This document shows, piece by piece, positions 50,401 through 62,400 of a DNA stretch of 64,000 nucleotides. Every line of letters begins with the position of its first letter. Position 1 is the stretch's first letter. The stretch comes from Eopsaltria australis. Lineage: Eukaryota > Chordata > Aves > Passeriformes > Petroicidae. The stretch covers positions 496,001 through 560,000 of the forward strand of contig JAVTVJ010000452.1 in the NCBI GenBank assembly GCA_034509425.1, given 5' to 3'. The translations under genes and the position numbers were made by a program. The notes below the pieces were generated by a model, which worked only from the letters and a program-made list of their open reading frames with translations, did not search any database and was not told the DNA's origin.

Positions 50401-51538
50401 CTTTTAAAACAATACTTTCAATATTTGAGCAAGTCATCATTATGATAATGTTTTATTTATTACTACTTAAAACATGACTAAGTTATTTTTTGTTTCACAT
50501 TAATCAGCATGTACAAAATTTGCATAGCAATTTCAAGGCCCTCTCTTTCAAAATCACATTGCTACGTTTTTAATGTGGGTGGATTAACTGTTCCTCCTCT
50601 AAGTATTGCTGGCTATTTCTTTTTCCAGCTGAAGTCAATGCATTAGTCAGGCTATCACCACCATAAACAAATGTAATCTATTTCATCCATTGATTAAACC
50701 AGCAGAGCCTGAAGGAGTGTTTTACCATCCAGGAAACCAAATGGGTATTTTTAACTTCCATTCATGCTCTTTTTGCATATAGATTGTGAAATTGTAGAGG
50801 CGGCTTTTTGGTTTCTGACCTAATGTATTCAAATAGAGGGATCAGTCAACTTTGCAAAAGAAGCAAAATTTAAATAAATGTTTCAAGGTCTAACACTAAG
50901 TCTGCCAGTAAGATCCTGTATATTTTAATATTAACATTACAAAAGGTCCATCCTGAAACTTGAAACACACCTGCTTTAAAGAACATTTTGCTTCAACTCC
51001 TGGACCTCTGTAACTGCTGTTACTGCTCCCCAGACCTCTGGCCCTGTGAAAAGCAGCACACAATTTGCTCTGAGAGGGGGACTAACAAAAGATTAAACTG
51101 ATTATAATCCCCACCTGTGGATTTTAGGAGAGGTAACACACATTACAAAGCATCTGTTTATTAAAACTGAACTTTTGTACCCATTTATGGGCCATTTGCA
51201 AGTACAGCTTAACTCCACTAAATCATATTTTTCTGAATAAAGTATTTTGTCAGCACTTTAGAGTCTTTGCTTCCCTCATTTGCAATCCCAGAGGTTTCAA
51301 GTAGTCCTGACCGTAGCTGGGATCAGAGAGGACTGGAAAATAAACTACAGGTTTGGGTAGGTTGATAGGGGTTTTTTGAGAAAACAAATAGCTAATATAA
51401 AAAACTGCTTTGTCTTTTCTTCAAAAGTTATCTCCACAGCCTGCTGACCATGAGTAGGAGTAGTTACTTAGGGGGAGTCAAAGGAAAGCTTGCACCCATT
51501 GATTCTTCCCTTTCCTTTTTGTAAGATTTTGCCTCTCT
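47481..51538. other. Noncoding interval, no gene seen
   Basis: A 118-codon plus frame at 48481-48837 overlaps an 86-codon minus frame, and neither shows a domain. No repeats are recognised. Confidence 0.6.
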
Positions 51539-51850
51539 TAGAATCATAGAATTCTTTGACAAAGACCTCTAAGATCATCAAGTCCAACCGTTAACCCAGC
51601 ACTGCCGTGTTCACCACTGAACTGAGTCCCTCAGGGCCACATCCATAGGTTTTATGAAAACTTCAGGGAGGGTGATTCCACCCCTTCCCTGGGCATCCTG
51701 ATCCAAAGCTTGACAGTTTCTTGACAAGACAATTTCTTGACTTTCAGTGAAGAAATTCTTAAAAATATCCAATGTAAATCTCCCCTGGAGCAACTTGGTT
51801 ATTTCGTCTTGTCCTGTCACTTGCTACCTGAGAGAAGAGACCAACCTTTG
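51539..51850 (-). mobile_element. CR1 LINE, 3' end
   Basis: The plus strand opens with TAGAATCATAGAATTC, then a segment typical of reversed CR1 3' UTRs: 'gatcatcaagtccaaccg', 'acccagcactgccgtg', 'ttccctgggcatcctgatcc', 'tttcagtgaagaaattctt' and 'ctcccctggagcaacttgg'. It ends near 'gagagaagagaccaacc'. The insertion is on the minus strand and truncated before the coding region. One short stretch around 'ttgacaagacaatttcttga' carries a small local duplication relative to the expected order. Confidence 0.88.
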
Positions 51851-52164
51851 TTTGGAAAAAATATAATAAAATCCATTCTGAAGTGCAAAAATTATAGAAA
51901 TAAAAAAATAATAAAAAGCACTTAGAAGATAAAAAACATTATTCTTTGTTACATTGCACAGAGTGACAGACATAAGAAGACCCTAGATCTATTTACAGTA
52001 CCCCAGAAAAAATTAAGTTAATCTATATATGCACGTAATTATGTAAAGAAATAATAAAGAAAGGATAGGAAAGTCAAGATCATCATTTAATGACACTTGG
52101 GAGAAAATGGGATGTGGAAAGGCTGGACAAATCACAGGACTAGAGCAAGTCTGAAGTTAGCAAA

Positions 52165-52490
52165 GACCTCTGCAGTTTGTCAAGAGCAGTCTCCTGCTCA
52201 CAGCAGAGTCAGCCACAGTTCTTTGCCCAGGACTGTGTCCAGACAATCCATCTCCAAGAACAGATACTCCACAACCTCTCTGGTCCTATCCCCAGACACC
52301 CCTGAAAAGAACCTATCTTCAGTAGCCATCCTCAGGTGCATGTTGATAAGCCTTGTTTTCTCCAAGCCCGGCTGTCTCAGTTCATCCTCCTGTGCCAAAG
52401 GCTCCAACTTAACCAATTTTGTGGCCCTTCAATGGACTCTCCAATGTGTCCATGTCTTCCTTGTATGTCTTCTTAGCATATCAAGTTCAC
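52165..52490 (-). mobile_element. Second CR1 LINE fragment (different subfamily), minus strand
   Basis: Segments such as 'ggactgtgtccag', 'atactccacaacctctctgg', 'gacacccctgaaaagaacc', 'gttttctccaagcccggctg' and 'gtggcccttcaatggactct' occur in the order of a reversed CR1 3' UTR. The body overlaps in content with the copy at 51539-51850 and follows a different consensus, so it is a separate insertion rather than a continuation. It lacks the 3' tail, and sequence is missing between 'ctctctggt' and 'cctatcccc'. A 153-codon frame across it (52097-52558) is a by-product. Confidence 0.75.
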
Positions 52491-52640
52491 AGCTTTGCTC
52501 GCCATTTGGTACACAAGGACTTTTGGACATGCAAATTAGTGAAGAGATAACTAACTGAAAAAAAGAGCAGCAAACCTAAAAAAAAGGGTTAAATATTCCT
52601 GAAAGGGCCACCCAAAACTGCATAATTCCAGTCTCTATGC

Positions 52641-52658
52641 TTACTTACTTACTTACTT
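52641..52658. repeat. (TTAC)4.5 microsatellite
   Basis: Uninterrupted tetranucleotide repeat, about 150 bases after the second CR1 fragment. Confidence 0.85.
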
Positions 52659-54939
52659 GAGCAGAAAACATTGTCATCCCAACAAACAGTACTAGCATTT
52701 CTTTTTTGTGCAGCCTATGTTCATTATGACTTAGGTATAACAGCATGCTGTCAAACTTTCATGAAATACATGCTTGTCTGGAGAGAGGAGAAGTAGCCCT
52801 TTGCCTTCTATTTTTCCAAAGCAAAGCAAATGTGTATCTATGATATAAGAGTACAGATTTAAAAAAATCTTCCCTCTTTTTGTATGCATTTTGGTAGTGA
52901 AAAATACTGTGGGAATTTTTTTATAAGAAAAAGAATTACAAGTAAAGGCTGCAGTGAATTTATTTGTACCATAACAGACAGCTGTAGCTTTAGATACATA
53001 GATAAGAAACTAACAGTTTGTAAACCCTACTATCTGTAATTCTATTATGTTTAGTATTAAATCCCATCTATGACATTTTTAAATTAAGCGGTGGGAATTT
53101 TCAAAGGAAAGAATTTTTTTTTTATTTGTGAACTATTTCAAGACAATCTGGAAATGTAATTTTTCACATCAGGTTTCCAGAAGATGTATTACAAATGCTC
53201 AGAGCAAGTGTATTCTTCAATGAATCACTGCTATTCACACATGGAAATACATTAGGTCTCCTCCCACAATTAGGCACCTAATTGTGTGGGGAAAAAAAAC
53301 AAAACAAATGAGTGCTAAAATGAATATCTGTGATAGAATTGTCCATTCATTTCTTGTCCTCATTCCATTTTTAATAGCATATTCTTGCCTGTACTAGTTA
53401 CAAAAATATTAGGTATATGCCAGTGCAATGGGCACACACTTAATATTTCAGTTTATACCAGCAATTATTACTTCAGGGTGAGCAACATATACAATATTTC
53501 TCTCATGGAATACACATGACATAATTTGCCAGAGTATTTGACCAGTCAAATCTGGTTCATTCTGTTGACTGGTATTGATTCTGACCAAAGCAGACGGCGC
53601 TGCATTTTTCAAAACCTAGACTCAATAAATTCACAACACCAATTGAGCTGACAAACCAGAAGCCATACAATACATTTACATTCACAGCTAGCATGCCTCC
53701 TCTGATCTTTTTCCCCCAGACATGAGGCTGTAATATGATTTATTCTACTCTATTATTGCTTTCTATGTCCCAGTCCATGTTTTTGCTTAGGGACGCGTGA
53801 TGAATCAACTGCCAGGGGCCAGCACACTGCAAAAGTGAGAATATGAAGACATGATAAGGTGAAAATGTGATTACAGTTCCAAACCACCCCCAAAAGAAAG
53901 TCCCTGTCACCACAGCTTACATACCACAATTCAGAAAACTAATATGAATCAAGAGCAAAAAGTCAACCAGAAATTTTAAGCAGACTACTGAAATAAAATT
54001 ACAGCATATGTGCCAAAAGATGACTCAAAATGAGAGAGAAGAGTAAAAAATCTCGTATCTTATTCTGTAAGCTGAAGAAAACTAGCCTGCAATTCACCTA
54101 ATTTATCAAACATTTTCATCATCTTGCACAGAACTGTTATCACAACATTTACATTTCCATAGACTGCTTTCCAGAGCAGCTGAGAAAAAAAATTTAGAAA
54201 CACAGTCGTGATAAGTGTAATTCTCCTTAGCACTGTCAGCTTACTAGAGGTTGTTGCCTGCCCCACTATTGCAACCAGACCCCCCCAGAGCTGCAGCCAG
54301 CCCTGGCAGCACTACCCCACAGGCTCCCCTTGCTGGGCAGAGGAGTCAGCTGAGGTGAACTGGCTGGATGCTCTTGATAACAGAAGTATCATGGGCATCA
54401 CTGCTGCCCACAGCATCTTGCCATCATTACCACGCTTTATTAGGAAAAAAGAGAACCTTTCACAGTAATGTGGAAATATTTCTGGCAGCATGAGGTTTTG
54501 CTGGAAGGCATCACACCCAAGTACTGCTCTGCTCTATAGTGCTGAACCTCTGAACCTCAACGGGATTTCAGTGATAATCACTTTTGACTGAAGGCAGAAC
54601 AAGACTAAAGAGGGCAAAAGCTCACAATGTGCAAACTGTGTCAGCCCTTGTCATGAAGACGGACAGCTCAGGAAGCTCCTCTCTGTTAAGTGGTTGAGTC
54701 CACTGTTGTTCCTGCTTACCATCAATAAAAGCCAGAGCACACTCTGTGGACAAAAGCCACGGACATGCCAGCTGTTCCAGCTGAAGGATGAAAATCCCTT
54801 TCAGACAAGTTAGATGACAAAAAGTAGGCTCTTGTTAGTTTGCTATTCCAGGCTCTCATTACTAAAAAAAAATTTGTCTTCAAATGGTGACACTCTTCAT
54901 TTATTTTAGATATATTACTTAAGCTGAGATTAATCCTGC
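52659..54939. other. Noncoding interval, no gene seen
   Basis: AT-rich except for a GC-richer patch at 54270-54360. No gene or named repeat is seen. Confidence 0.6.
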
Positions 54940-55060
54940 AATCATAGAATATCCTGTGTGGAAAGGACCCACAAGGATCATCAAAATCCAACCCCTGGCA
55001 CCGCACAAGACTGTTCCAAGAACTACATCTTGTGCCTCAGTGCATTTTCACCCCATGTAA
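54940..55060 (-). mobile_element. Short CR1 LINE 3' fragment
   Basis: AATCATAGAATATCCTG is followed by 'tggaaaggacccacaagg', 'atccaacccctggcacc' and 'acatcttgtgcctcagtg'. This matches the reversed 3' end of the CR1 subfamily with the 'gttggaagggacccacaaggatcat' type of tail region. About 120 bases are recognisable; beyond about 55060 the similarity fades. Confidence 0.75.
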
Positions 55061-58000
55061 AAACTGGGTGAGTTGTTCTAACTGTAAAGATCAGCTGGTG
55101 AGAGCCTGTTGAATTTTTGGAAGACAAGACAAGGACAGAAGAATCCCAACCACAAGATAGAGCAGGTGTAAGCAGAGCAGCATCCCTACTGGACAACCAC
55201 CTGGAAGTAGAGACTGCATTCAGTGCCTCCAATCCTTCACCTTTATCTGATGAGGTGAAAGGCTTGTGGGTGTTGAAGAGCAGACACCAGAACAGGGAAC
55301 ACATATTCCCCACATGTCCTCAAGACAGGTGACACCTCTTTGTAGAGTACATAAAGAATCCAATCCAGAGCAAGATCTTTCCTGCATCTGGATGTGATGA
55401 TATTGAAGGCAAGTTGCCTTCAGAAATTCAATCAAAATCTACCTATTCTTCATTATAATACGAGGACATGCAGCAGACCCTTGTCTTTCTCACATTCAAA
55501 GAGAGATAGACAGATTAGGAAAGGACTCTCATACTTGCCATGCATTTTTTTCCCCAAAACTTATTTACTGACACTTTAGGCACTCCTGCTCTCCCTCCCA
55601 TCTATCATCAAATTTAATCTGACTTTTTTGCATGGCTGGAGGGGTTGCTGCACACATCGGCATCTGCATGGGGCACTTGCAGGAAATTGGTTCTGCAGCA
55701 CCACAAAGCTAGTAGTGCCGGTGTAATGGCTGCACTTTTTCCCTTTGGCAGAATTGAGTACTCTTGCATTATCTCAGCACTGTATTTCCTCAAAAGAAGA
55801 ACAAAATGACCACTTATTTTTAAATAAGATTTTTTTCTAAAGCTGTCCTAAAAGTTTCCAATGAAACTTTTCCAGAAAAACGGACTGTTTCATCTACAAT
55901 ATTCCTTTGGCAGAAATTTCAAGTCTCTAGAAAAGACTGAAGAAAAGTATCTCAAGAATTCATAAAGCTCTAAACTTTTCACAAAGGAAAAAGCTACCTT
56001 CTGGTCAGCTTTGTCCCCTCCCCATCATGCCAGGTTTTGTGAAAAAGAACATTATTTTTCAATAAAAAGCATTTAAATCAATATCAAACAGTTCCCCAAC
56101 AATAGAAACGAGAAATACTAATATAACTAGAAACCGTCTTAAATATTTATACAGCACCCTACATTAAAATCTTTATATTAATGTGTCTAGCAATAAAGGG
56201 AGAAAGCAGAAATGATGGGAGACAGAGAACTGACAGAATAGGATATGTTATAGCCTTCTATGGAACTTTCATTATGGTTTGCGAGTAAAACAGTCTGACT
56301 TTTCCATGGTATGTGACTTCCGGAGATTGAGACAAAACAGCAACAATGAACATTAAGAAAATAACATCTATAAAATCACATTTACAAAGTTAAAAGCAAC
56401 ATTCCTGCCACTGACACGTATATGGAAGAATCCTGAGTTAGGCTTTAATGCGGTCCAGTTAATTTTCTTCAGTTAATCGAATTACATTGCTCCCAACAGT
56501 ACAGAAGCTGTCCCATGATGACACAAGTGTGTTCCTGTGTACATTTGTAATGTATTTAACATTATGCAAATAATATTACTAATAAGATATATGAAGAGTA
56601 TTTTCAGCCCAAATGCCAGTTAATATTGATCTGGAAGGTGAAGCTCCTATATAAGAAGAAAAAAGAAAAAGATGAAAGGATCTTTTAAAGCAACTAAATG
56701 TAGTATCTTTGACTGCAATCAAAAAGTATACTGTCAACCAAAAATTTAAGATGTTTGAGTAGTTCAGTATAGCCCCATCTGAAAAGTTGTGCATTGGGCA
56801 TAACAGTTCTCTCCTTTCCAGTGTTCTTTCTTCTTTTCCGAGGAGCAAGTGACCCTGAAGAGAGAGATTGCACACATGTGCTTATCATATTTCTTTTATG
56901 ATGCAAATACAGTACATACATAATTTCTCTTGCACTCAATAATTTGGTTATTAATTTTTATTTAATACACCTAGTTTTATTATTTCAACCATTAAAACTT
57001 ACAGGAGAACATTTGCACTCTAAAATTACTACTAAGTAGCTTACAACAATGGCAGAGGCTTGCCTTGGGTTTAATCACTTTTGGTAGGCACCAGCACAAA
57101 GATTTACAGACGTAAACCCTGAGACGTAAACTCTTTCTCAGTAGCAGAGTAAACCCACTAAAGCCTGAATAGCTGGTAAATATTTGATGAAAAAATAAGA
57201 TCCTTGAAGTTTTTTATTGTAATATTTCTTTTTATCTGTTGTGCCTTAAGAATTTCACAGGTCAAAATGCATGAAGTAATTTAAAGCAATTTTTAAGTGT
57301 CACATGGATTTAAAATATTTCCTCTTAAAAGATAAAATTATTCGATTAAGCAATAATTGGAGGGTTCTCTTAACTTCCCTTATCCTGCTTTTTAACACTA
57401 AGATGTGTGATGATCCATCTGCAAAATTGTTTTGTAGGATATACTTTTGTGAAATTAGTCATTGATAACAAATAAGCATAATGAAATTTCTGATTTAGCA
57501 GAGGCTAAAATTGCTAAGAGAAAAATAGGATAGAAGGGCATCTTGAAACCTCTACCCTTACAATTGTAAGTCAATTGGCATTTCTGTCTTACTTATTGTA
57601 AAAATCCATGTCATTAAATGGTGATATAGCAAGTCCTCACAGTAACAGAGTAGTAGCCATAGTAAGAATGTTAAGGGGAAAAAGTGGAACAAAACTTATT
57701 TAAATTTTCAGTGGATCTGGTTTCCCCCCTGGATCTAATGTGCAGTTCTTCAGTATGTTTTAACAACTGCTGGAGAAAATCCTATCCATATCCACTAAAA
57801 CTACCTGTGTTTGCTGTAAAATCCATGAAGTTTAAGGAAATTTGTTTAATCCACTTTAATGCTCTCATCTCACTTCTGTGACAATCATTAGTGTCTGGCT
57901 TAATCAGGAACTCCAGGTTTTCGACACATGGCAAGGGGTTATCTGGGCTCTATTTTTTCAAATACTATAAAGGATTTCTGCACAGAAAACAATCAAAAAG

Positions 58001-58799
58001 CTAATATATGTCTAAAAATTAACTTTTTGGCCTGTCTTTATAAATAACCAGTGTCAGTCAGCCAGGGTCCAAAAATTTTCACTCATGGGTAAGTAGCTAC
58101 ACTGAAACTATCAAGAGCATCTCCAAAAAGACACCTTAGGGACATAGGATTATGTAGGTCTCTAGTATATGATTTCTGCATCCCATAAAAGCATCCTGGA
58201 GCATGGGCAAAGTTCACTGATGTCCACTTCAACCCATCCTTACATTCTTAACCAAAATGTTAAAAGCAAGATAGTCCAGAAATCACAAGACAGAAAAATG
58301 CACTTTTGTATGCTTCTGATGGCTCTTTGTGACTGCAACATGCAAAACAATCATGAAGCCAGAATATCTGATCAGAAGAGCATTTTCTGGTTGAAGGAAT
58401 CTCTGGAATGTGTAACATCACTGGCATAACTCCAGTATTACTTCTCTAACTTGCCATAAAGACTTATATAATAAAGAGAAAAAACGCAGGCATACCCAAG
58501 GTATCAATATACTGACATCGTTTTAGCAAGACACAGTTCTGCTACTTTATGCCAAAGACAAAGTGCAATAATTTAAATTTTGAACTGACCTTCCTATTTT
58601 TTCCACACTCCCTTGAACCACAGCAAACTGCTCAGACATCTATCATTCTAAGACAGACTAAATCATGAAAACATACAGTAGGGGCAGAAAAACAAGGCAC
58701 TCACAAGGGTAAGTGCTGTCACTGGGATGTTCCTCTGAAAAAACCTGATGCCTCTGCTGGCAGTGTCAGTCTTACCCCAGTGTTAAAAAATGCAGTCTT
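55061..58799. other. Noncoding interval, no gene seen
   Basis: Between two CR1 pieces. 55080-55330 is slightly GC-richer and may be further unrecognised repeat. The remainder is AT-rich and featureless. Confidence 0.55.
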
Positions 58800-59400
58800 A
58801 CATCTTTGGAAAAACAGATCCACCATCAGTCACAGAAGAGTTGGTGTGTGAACTATTAAAGGACATCCACCCCTACAAACCAATGGGAACAGACATTATC
58901 CGCCAAAAGGTTTTGAGACAGGTGGCTGATGTCATTGCAAGGGCTTTCCATAGTATTTGAGAAGTTTTGGAAATGAAGGGATACACTGGAAGACTGGAAG
59001 AAAGCTAATGTCACCCCAACCTACAACAAGGGTTTAAAGGAGGATCCAGGAAATTATATGCCCATCAGTCTTTAGTTTCTGGTTAAGTTATGGAATGAAT
59101 ATCCTCTTGGGGAATATCACAAGTCACATGAAGCATATGATTGGGAAAAGCCAGCACAGATTCATCAAGGACAAATCATGCTTGAAAAACCTGATTGTCT
59201 TCTATGACAAAGTAACCTGCTCAGCTGATGTGGGACAAGAGGTGCTTTTCATCAACCGGGATTTCTGCAAGGCTTCCAATATGCTTTCCCACAGCCTTCT
59301 CCAGGAGAAACTGATGTTTCTGGAAAAGAGGGCTTGGTGGTGGGTGGGGACCTGGCTGGCAGGCCACACTGAGGGCCTCTTGTACACACCTCAACAGTAG
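58800..59400 (+). pseudogene. Decayed CR1 LINE ORF2 reverse-transcriptase segment
   Basis: Translation in shifting plus-strand frames gives pieces in the order of the CR1 ORF2 reverse transcriptase: an upstream segment with LLKDIHPYKPMGTD (about 58850-58900), then DWKKANVTP and KEDPGNYMPISL (about 58995-59070), then from 59095 IGKSQHRFIKDKSCLKNLI and FYDKVT, and finally RDFCKASNMLSHSLLQEKL. The last corresponds to the first palm motif of the polymerase: the first aspartate is kept, but the usual FD after KA has become SN. Stops (for example after ARAFHSI, about 58961) and at least one frameshift break the frame, so it encodes nothing functional. CR1 similarity ends near 59400, before the later catalytic motif and the 3' UTR. 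Confidence 0.82.
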
Positions 59401-62400
59401 GATTTTGAGCTTTACAGTGACGTGCAGCTGGGTTGGTCTGGGTGCTTTTTGTTTTCTGTCTCTGATATAGCATGGGATATAACTAACCTTAAAAAAATAT
59501 GCTTAGATTTCATACCCCATCTTGCCTCACACATTTTATTTGCATCCCAGTGTGAGATTACTCAGGCTACCCAACTGGGTTGGTCATTATCTCACAGAAA
59601 TCTCCATATCTCAGTTTTCAAGAGGATTTGTCATTAGCCAAGCTCTTCATTAGCCAAGGTCAAATAGGACTAATGCTTGGAAGATTTGTACCTCATTAGC
59701 ATTATCTTTATTGCCATTATTTCACAAGCTAACAAAACAAAAAGGAATTATTCCCCAGTTAGTCCCAAACATTCCTACCCTTCTCATTAGTATTGGCATA
59801 ACCCTTTTCTCTAGGGCAGCTCAGAGCTCAGTTCTTGAAGGAAAGGCTGACAGCAGCAAAATTATGGTACCAAGAGGGACAGGCAGAAAACACTCTCCTG
59901 ATTTATAATCAGATTCCCTTATTGTAACAAGCAGCTTCTCATTGTTGGACTACTTAGATCAGCTTATGTAATTTGTCACGTACTAGAAACTACTTATTCT
60001 GACAAAGAAGGGCATGCTCCCTCCCTATACTTAACCCGGAATTTTAACCACCAAATGCTTTGCAGGATCTTTAGGGTGTTATTTTAATTCAGCTCCATTC
60101 TGAATATCACTGACCTATGCAGGTATGATCTTTTTTGCACCTCTGAATGACAGTCAAGTAAAAAATATAGTTTCAGGATGAGATGTGACATGGGGTCTCG
60201 CATGCTTTCGATTCTCAGTGTGCTTCTCATATAAAACTTGATGTTCTTTGCAATTCATTCATGTCTAAATGCATTCAAGAGATAAATCTGAGGTATGACC
60301 AGTTTTGAAGGAGACAGACCTAAAATTATGGCATCTCAAGTGAGTAGGAATTTCTACAGAAATTGAGATAGATGTATTCTCTTAACAATCAGAGGTCCTT
60401 TTGTGGAGCATCAGAGGATTTAGGAACAGTTTGCCTTGATTTCTTGATTCTCATGAGTGGATCCTAGCTGTCTAGATTAAGTTGACATATATACAGGCAC
60501 AAGTACAAGTAGAAAATAGCTATGATGCCTGGGGACTGCTCAGATAATGGAGGTATCAGATATTTAGCTACAATTACTTGAAGCAAAACAGGGTTTTTTA
60601 GGTAAATACAGATTCAAAAGTGAGACTTATCTACTTCATTAATCAGTGAAACAGTCACCTCCAGAGAGTGATTCATCTGACTTAATTTAGATAAGATATT
60701 GTAGCAGAAGATAGATCACTCTCTTTAGGTGTTTATTTCATCAGCTGTGAAAGAAGCTTAATCACTTGCCTCCACAGTTTTAGGTGCCCCCGACAGAAGA
60801 CAGAAATCCCCACCTTGGGCACCAACAAGAGTTTTCATACCACCAGCCACAGATGCCTAAGGATCTCATTTCCTCAAGTCTTTTTATGTGGAGAGGAGGG
60901 AATGCAGATCACCAATATTAAATTAAAATTTTGTACACTTTCTTTGTTGATTCTTTCTTGATTCTTATTTATAAGCATAAATTGAAGTAATCTCAGGGTG
61001 GTGTTTTGTGGGCAAACATTTGTGTGAGACAGTCTAATAGCATAATGCAGGTATTTAATACAGTTTCTCTCTTAGGAAAAAAATCCTCGGGGCAGCTATT
61101 TCTTCAGTTCATTTGCGTTCTTAAATACAGTGCCTCAAAACTCAAGTGCTAAACTCAATGCTTGTCTGCCAAGCCCTCATTACACATTTTTGTCTCACAA
61201 ATGGAAAGTATGCAGAAGGGCTTACACCATTTACACATAACCAAGACTGCAATGCCTGCTCTTAGAGCAAGAGATCATCTGCTACTTTTACATCCTGCTT
61301 TACCCAGCAAGATAGCTGAGAATAAAACCATATCCTACCAACTAATCCCCTCATGCCAGTGATCGAGAAGTCTGACAAGTGCAGTGGTTTCACAAGTGGC
61401 CCTACTCAGTAATGACCACACATCTGAGTGATAACAGCCCTGTGATAAGCCCCCTCTCCTAATGCCCAGCTCAGCTGGGCCATGAGGAGACTTTCAACTT
61501 CAGAGAGCACACAGGGCTCCAGGGGTTTAGCTTATCATGGTATAATATTCTTGCTGCCACACATTAGAAACATGCACAAATGTTAAAAATAAAGGCCAAC
61601 TGGAATGCAGGCTGTAGCAGTCTAGCTAGGGTTTTGTAAAAGCCTCCTCACATTCACCTTACAAAGGCTTTTTTTTCCTGTGAGAGGGTTTGACAGATTA
61701 AGGGACTTCTGCATAGATTCATTCATAACGTGGGGGAGATGATTCTGTCCTTTTATCATCATCATAATTTGAAAGAATCCAAGCTACTAAAAGCAAAAGA
61801 TAGCAAAGGCATCTCTACTCCTTAATACATAATCTTTACATGACACAGCATAACAGGCAGCCTGTAGGGAAAGCAAGGAGCCTACAGCTGCTGTGACTGA
61901 CTGACACAGCCCACACACTGATTTCATCACTAGCAAATATACACTGCACTTAAAAGCCAGACTACCAAAGTTTAAAAAGGGAGTGAAAAAATTCAGGGAA
62001 GCTGAAATTTCTCGCTTAGGTTTGCTTTTTTATTTATATGTTTTTGGTTTTTTCCATCTTGACTGACTTAAGGTCACCTAACTGACTTGTTATTTAACTA
62101 TAGGGATAATTGAAATAACTTTCATTTGACCCTTCTTGCAACCCCTTCAAGAATCATTCAGAAATGGCAGTCTTTCCTTGCAGCTTCAAATATTGTATTA
62201 ATTCACCCAGGAGAAATGGTTTATCCAGCACTGACAGTCTGTCATGTCCTTATCTGACCTCATCAACTCCTGTTGTTGGGGACTGCCAGAGGAATCAGCC
62301 AGTGCCTCTCTGATTGATTACAGTATTGATTTTTCTTCTTCTTCTTCTTCCTCTACTTCTGTTTAAAAAAATAAAAGTAAAAACCCCAAACCAAATGATC

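Noticed and set aside
52097..52558. 153-codon plus-strand frame
   Set aside because: It runs antisense through a minus-strand CR1 3' UTR, which is noncoding.
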